Positions 40,355-42,832 of a stretch of 42,832 nt of DNA are shown here, in pieces. Location of the stretch: contig CAVEQS010000025.1 in the NCBI GenBank assembly GCA_963618015.1, forward strand, positions 1-42,832. The letters run 5' to 3'. Origin of the DNA: Apopatocola sp963618015. Lineage in GTDB: Bacteria; Bacillota; Clostridia; Oscillospirales; Oscillospiraceae. Under the pieces are notes generated by a model, which saw nothing but the letters and a program-made list of their open reading frames with translations, had not been told where the DNA came from and did not search any database. The first letter of the stretch is position 1; the number at the start of each line of letters is the position of its first letter. Both the position numbers and the translations under genes were made by a program.

Positions 40355-40762
40355 ATGCAGCTTGAACTGACGGAAAAGGAATTCCGGCGGCTTCTGGACA
40401 TGGTGTATATCGGGAACTGGATCCTCAATTCCTGCCGGGATGACGACCGGTTTGAGGACTATGACAATCTCGAGGAAAAGCTCTTTTCCCTCTGCCCGGA
40501 GCACGGGATGCGCGCGCTCGTTCAGCGCTGGCGCGGCCACTCGTATCCCTCCCGCGCCTACGAGGAAGGCGGCATCCACGAGGCGATCGCCGACTATGAG
40601 GACGCCGTTTTCTACGACATTCTGGCCGAGGAGCTTGCGCGGCGCGACATGAGCGCCGAGCAGATCAGCCAGGACGACGCGGAAGAACTGAACGCGCGCA
40701 TGGAAGAGTACTTTGCCGAGTTTGAGAAGCACGGCATAGAGAATGTGAAGGTTGAAGCATGA
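40355..40762 (+). CDS. Small acidic hypothetical protein
   Basis: 135 residues, not recognised. It is rich in Glu and Asp, largely helical in pattern, with no membrane helix, signal or metal motif. The best-defined parts are LTEKEFRRLLDMVYIGNWILNSCRDDDRFEDYDNLEEKL and a C-terminal helix with ISQDDAEELNARMEEYFAEFEKHG. AGGAG lies 10 bases before the ATG at 40355. Its stop overlaps the start of the COG2509 flavoprotein in ATGA, so the two are coupled, and it may assist that enzyme. Confidence 0.82.
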   Translation: MQLELTEKEFRRLLDMVYIGNWILNSCRDDDRFEDYDNLEEKLFSLCPEHGMRALVQRWRGHSYPSRAYEEGGIHEAIADYEDAVFYDILAEELARRDMSAEQISQDDAEELNARMEEYFAEFEKHGIENVKVEA

Positions 40763-42162
40763 AAACAGATATTCTGATCATCGGCGCCGGCCCCGCCGGC
40801 ATATTCACCGCCCTGGAGCTGATCCGCAAGGGCTACAAGGGCCACATCACGCTCGTGGAAAAAGGCCAGAGCGTGGAAAAGCGCCATTGCCCCAAGGCCG
40901 AGACCGGCCGGTGCATGGACTGCAAGCCCTACTGCCACATCACGACCGGGTTTTCCGGCGCGGGCGCTTTCTCCGACGGCAAGCTCTCCCTCTCCTACGA
41001 GGTCGGCGGCGATCTGCCGACGCTCGTCGGCGAGAAGCTCGCGCAGGAGACGATCGACTACGCCGACTCCATCTATCTGGAGTTTGGTGCGGACACCCAC
41101 ATTGAGGGCATCAGCGATCCCGATAAGGTGAAGGACATCCGCCGCCGCGCCATTCAGGCCGGACTCAAGCTCGTGGACTGCCCGATCCGCCACATGGGCA
41201 CCGAGAAAGCGCAGGGCATCTATCTCGCCATTGAGCGCTATCTTGCCGCGAACGGCGTGGAGCTGATCTTCGGCTGGGAATGCCTCGATCTCCGGCTCAA
41301 GGACGAGACCTGCCTCGGCGGCGTCATCTCCAACGGCAAGGAAGAGCGCGAGATCGAAGCCGGGCGCACGATCGTTGCCACCGGCCGCCGCGGCGCGGAC
41401 TGGCTGGAAACGCTCTGCGCCGAGCACGGCATCGCCCACCAGCCCGGCACCGTCGATATCGGCGTGCGTGTTGAGGTGCGCAACGAGATCATGGAGACCG
41501 TCAACGAGGTGCTCTATGAATCCAAGCTCATCGGCTACCCTGCGCCGTTCAAAAACAAGGTTCGCACATTCTGCCAGAACCCCGGCGGCTTTGTCTCGCA
41601 GGAGAATTACGATAACGGTCTCGCCGTCGTAAACGGCCACTCGTTCAAGGAGAAGAAGAGCCCGAACACCAATCTCTCCATTCTCTGCTCGCACAACTTC
41701 TCCGTGCCGTTCAACCAGCCCATCAGCTACGCGCAGAAGGTCGGCGAGCTCACGAACATGCTCGCGAACGGCCACATTCTCGTGCAGCGCTACGGCGACA
41801 TTCTCGACGGCAAGCGCACCTGGGAAAAGGAGCTCGCGCAGTCAAACGTCCACCCGACGCTGCCCGACGCCGTTGCCGGCGACATCACCGCCGCGATGCC
41901 CTACCGCAGCATGACGAACATCATCAACTTCATCAAGGCCGTCGATCAGGTCGTGCCGGGCTTTGCCTCGTACGAAACGCTGCTCTACTCCCCCGAGCTG
42001 AAGTTCTACTCCAACCGCGTGAAGATGGACGCCGATCTCAACACGAACATCCGCCGTCTCCATTGCCTCGGTGACTCGTCCGGCTGGACGCGCGGACTGA
42101 TGATGGCCTCCGTCATGGGCGTGCTCATGGGCCGCGAGATCATCCGGCAGGAAAACATTTGA
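40759..42162 (+). CDS. FAD-dependent dehydrogenase, COG2509 family
   Basis: 467 residues. The N-terminal FAD fold is DILIIGAGPAGIFTALELIRKG. A cysteine-rich stretch with conserved Gly follows (HCPKAETGRCMDCKPYCHITTGFSGAGAFSDGKLSLS, about 43-80). The middle part has TIVATGRRGADWLE and GTVDIGVRVEVRNEIM. The end LHCLGDSSGWTRGLMMASVMGVLMGREI closes the FAD site. The family is an uncharacterised flavoprotein group; the clustered cysteines might hold a metal or take part in redox chemistry. It is translated with the small acidic protein upstream. Confidence 0.9.
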   Translation: MKTDILIIGAGPAGIFTALELIRKGYKGHITLVEKGQSVEKRHCPKAETGRCMDCKPYCHITTGFSGAGAFSDGKLSLSYEVGGDLPTLVGEKLAQETIDYADSIYLEFGADTHIEGISDPDKVKDIRRRAIQAGLKLVDCPIRHMGTEKAQGIYLAIERYLAANGVELIFGWECLDLRLKDETCLGGVISNGKEEREIEAGRTIVATGRRGADWLETLCAEHGIAHQPGTVDIGVRVEVRNEIMETVNEVLYESKLIGYPAPFKNKVRTFCQNPGGFVSQENYDNGLAVVNGHSFKEKKSPNTNLSILCSHNFSVPFNQPISYAQKVGELTNMLANGHILVQRYGDILDGKRTWEKELAQSNVHPTLPDAVAGDITAAMPYRSMTNIINFIKAVDQVVPGFASYETLLYSPELKFYSNRVKMDADLNTNIRRLHCLGDSSGWTRGLMMASVMGVLMGREIIRQENI

Positions 42163-42188
42163 TTTTATAACAATATAACGCATATGGT

Positions 42189-42227
42189 CGCCTCCCGCGG
42201 GAATACTCCCACGGGAGGCGAATTTTT
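42189..42227 (+). terminator. Hairpin before spoVAC: terminator that also covers the ribosome site
   Basis: Stem CGCCTCCCG / CGGGAGGCG (42189-42197, 42212-42220) extended by GGGA/TCCC past one mismatch, with a 4-base loop, then AATTTTT. The right arm contains GGGAGG, the only ribosome site for the ATG at 42228. Confidence 0.85.
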
Positions 42228-42665
42228 ATGAACATGACAAACGAAGAATACAACGAATATATAAAAAAGAAGCAGCCGCGCTCCCCGCTCGGCATGGACA
42301 TGCTGCGCGCGTTTCTCGTCGGCGGGCTCATCTGCGCCGGGGGCGAGGGGCTGCGCGCGCTTTATACCTCGCTCGGGCTGGACACGGAGAGCGCCGGAAC
42401 GGCAGTTTCGATCTCCCTCGTATTCCTCGGCGCGCTGCTCACGGGGCTGGGGCTGTACGACGATATCGCGCGCTTCGCCGGAGCCGGTACGCTCGTGCCG
42501 ATCACGGGCTTTGCCAACTCCATCGTAGCGCCCGCGCTCGAGTTCAAGCGCGAAGGGCTCATCCCCGGCACGTGCGCAAAGATGTTCACGATCGCCGGCC
42601 CCGTGATCGTGTACGGCACCGGCGCGAGCATTGTCTATGGGCTGCTGCTCTGCCTCTTCGCCTGA
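42228..42665 (+). CDS. spoVAC: SpoVAC-like spore dipicolinate channel protein
   Basis: 145 residues, the normal SpoVAC length, with about four membrane helices. The signature stretches are AGTAVSISLVFLGALLTGLGLYDDIARFAGAGTLVPITGFANSIVAPALEFKREG and AKMFTIAGPVIVYGT. SpoVAC forms a mechanosensitive channel that takes dipicolinate into the spore and releases it at germination. Usually spoVAD and spoVAE follow directly; here they do not, and a tRNA gene comes next. The start is at 42228, with GGGAGG 9 bases before it inside a hairpin; ATG 42234 is an alternative. Confidence 0.93.
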   Translation: MNMTNEEYNEYIKKKQPRSPLGMDMLRAFLVGGLICAGGEGLRALYTSLGLDTESAGTAVSISLVFLGALLTGLGLYDDIARFAGAGTLVPITGFANSIVAPALEFKREGLIPGTCAKMFTIAGPVIVYGTGASIVYGLLLCLFA

Positions 42666-42671
42666 CGGCGG

Positions 42672-42707
42672 CTCTTTCGGGAAAATCGCAAAAAGAAAGA
42701 GTTTTTT
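42672..42707 (+). terminator. Weak terminator after spoVAC
   Basis: 7-bp stem CTCTTTC (42672-42678) / GAAAGAG (42695-42701) with a 16-base loop, followed by TTTTTT. Confidence 0.7.
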
Positions 42708-42718
42708 GCATTTTAGGG

Positions 42719-42747
42719 TTGACATTCTCCCGTCCATTTGCTATTAT
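42719..42747 (+). promoter_or_regulatory. Promoter of the tRNA-Ala gene
   Basis: -35 TTGACA (42719-42724), 17-base spacer, -10 TATTAT (42742-42747), about 34 bases before the mature tRNA start. Confidence 0.85.
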
Positions 42748-42780
42748 AACTCTCGCCGGTTGGAAAACCGGGTTTCCTGT

Positions 42781-42832
<52 letters not shown>

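Overview
The window is a GC-rich chromosomal segment from a spore-forming anaerobic member of the Clostridia, most likely a gut Oscillospiraceae-type organism. That placement is inference. It rests on Firmicute families (ctsR-mcsA-clpC, Asp23/Gls24-FakA, DUF1934, a YtrA-type GntR, AbrB/SpoVT with a zinc tail), sporulation genes (spmA, spmB, spoVAC, a SpoIID/LytB protein), a single-chain pyruvate:ferredoxin oxidoreductase, strong AGGAGG ribosome sites, and a hairpin-rich repeat at 39601-39725 of a kind I recall from gut Clostridia. I see no phage, transposase, CRISPR array or plasmid functions.

Layout. 1-2.7 kb: 3' part of a GltD-like FAD/Fe-S oxidoreductase, then hypA and hypB (nickel insertion), closed by a terminator. 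2.8-4.7 kb (minus): a YtrA-type GntR regulator with an ABC ATPase and permease. 4.9-6.4 kb: an ECF sigma factor and its probable membrane anti-sigma factor, with an ECF-type promoter in front. 6.4-9.0 kb (minus): a polyprenyl-phosphate sugar transferase, a DUF2284 metal-binding protein and a DnaQ-like exonuclease. A GT4 glycosyltransferase diverges from them (9.2-10.3 kb). 10.4-12.5 kb (minus): an acyltransferase-3 membrane protein and a DUF2974 hydrolase. 12.7-16.2 kb (minus): nifJ. 16.5-19.6 kb: a Gls24-like protein, FakA and a membrane-anchored GH25 muramidase.

19.6-23.6 kb: a MarR regulator with its operator and a heterodimeric ABC exporter. 23.6-25.4 kb: a single-pass membrane protein that seems to start at an ATC codon, followed by an MscS channel. 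25.5-27.8 kb: a MATE efflux pump and a BmrR-like MerR regulator behind a 19-bp-spacer promoter. 27.8-29.7 kb: a polytopic membrane protein (minus) and a SpoIID-like protein (plus). 29.7-33.4 kb (minus): ctsR-mcsA-clpC without mcsB. 33.6-36.1 kb: ferredoxin, a tRNA1(Val)-type methyltransferase (probably leaderless), rsmI and a cytidylate-kinase-like protein. 36.2-38.1 kb: plsC and a diacylglycerol-kinase-family gene behind a perfect 16-bp palindrome. 38.1-39.6 kb: AbrB-like regulator (minus) and spmAB. 39.7-42.7 kb: DUF1934 protein (minus), a small acidic protein, a COG2509 flavoprotein and spoVAC. The window ends inside a tRNA-Ala(GGC) gene.

Many adjacent genes overlap by ATGA or by 10-20 bases, and most transcription units have a clear sigma-A-like promoter and a terminator. 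Several units pair a regulator with its likely operator (MarR, MerR, CtsR, ECF sigma), so local regulation can be read from the sequence. I found no convincing new defence or mobile system. The least explained items are the ATC-start gene, the 16-bp palindrome before plsC, the leaderless methyltransferase gene, the mcsB-less CtsR operon with a duplicated acidic McsA linker, and the orphan spoVAC whose ribosome site lies in a hairpin.
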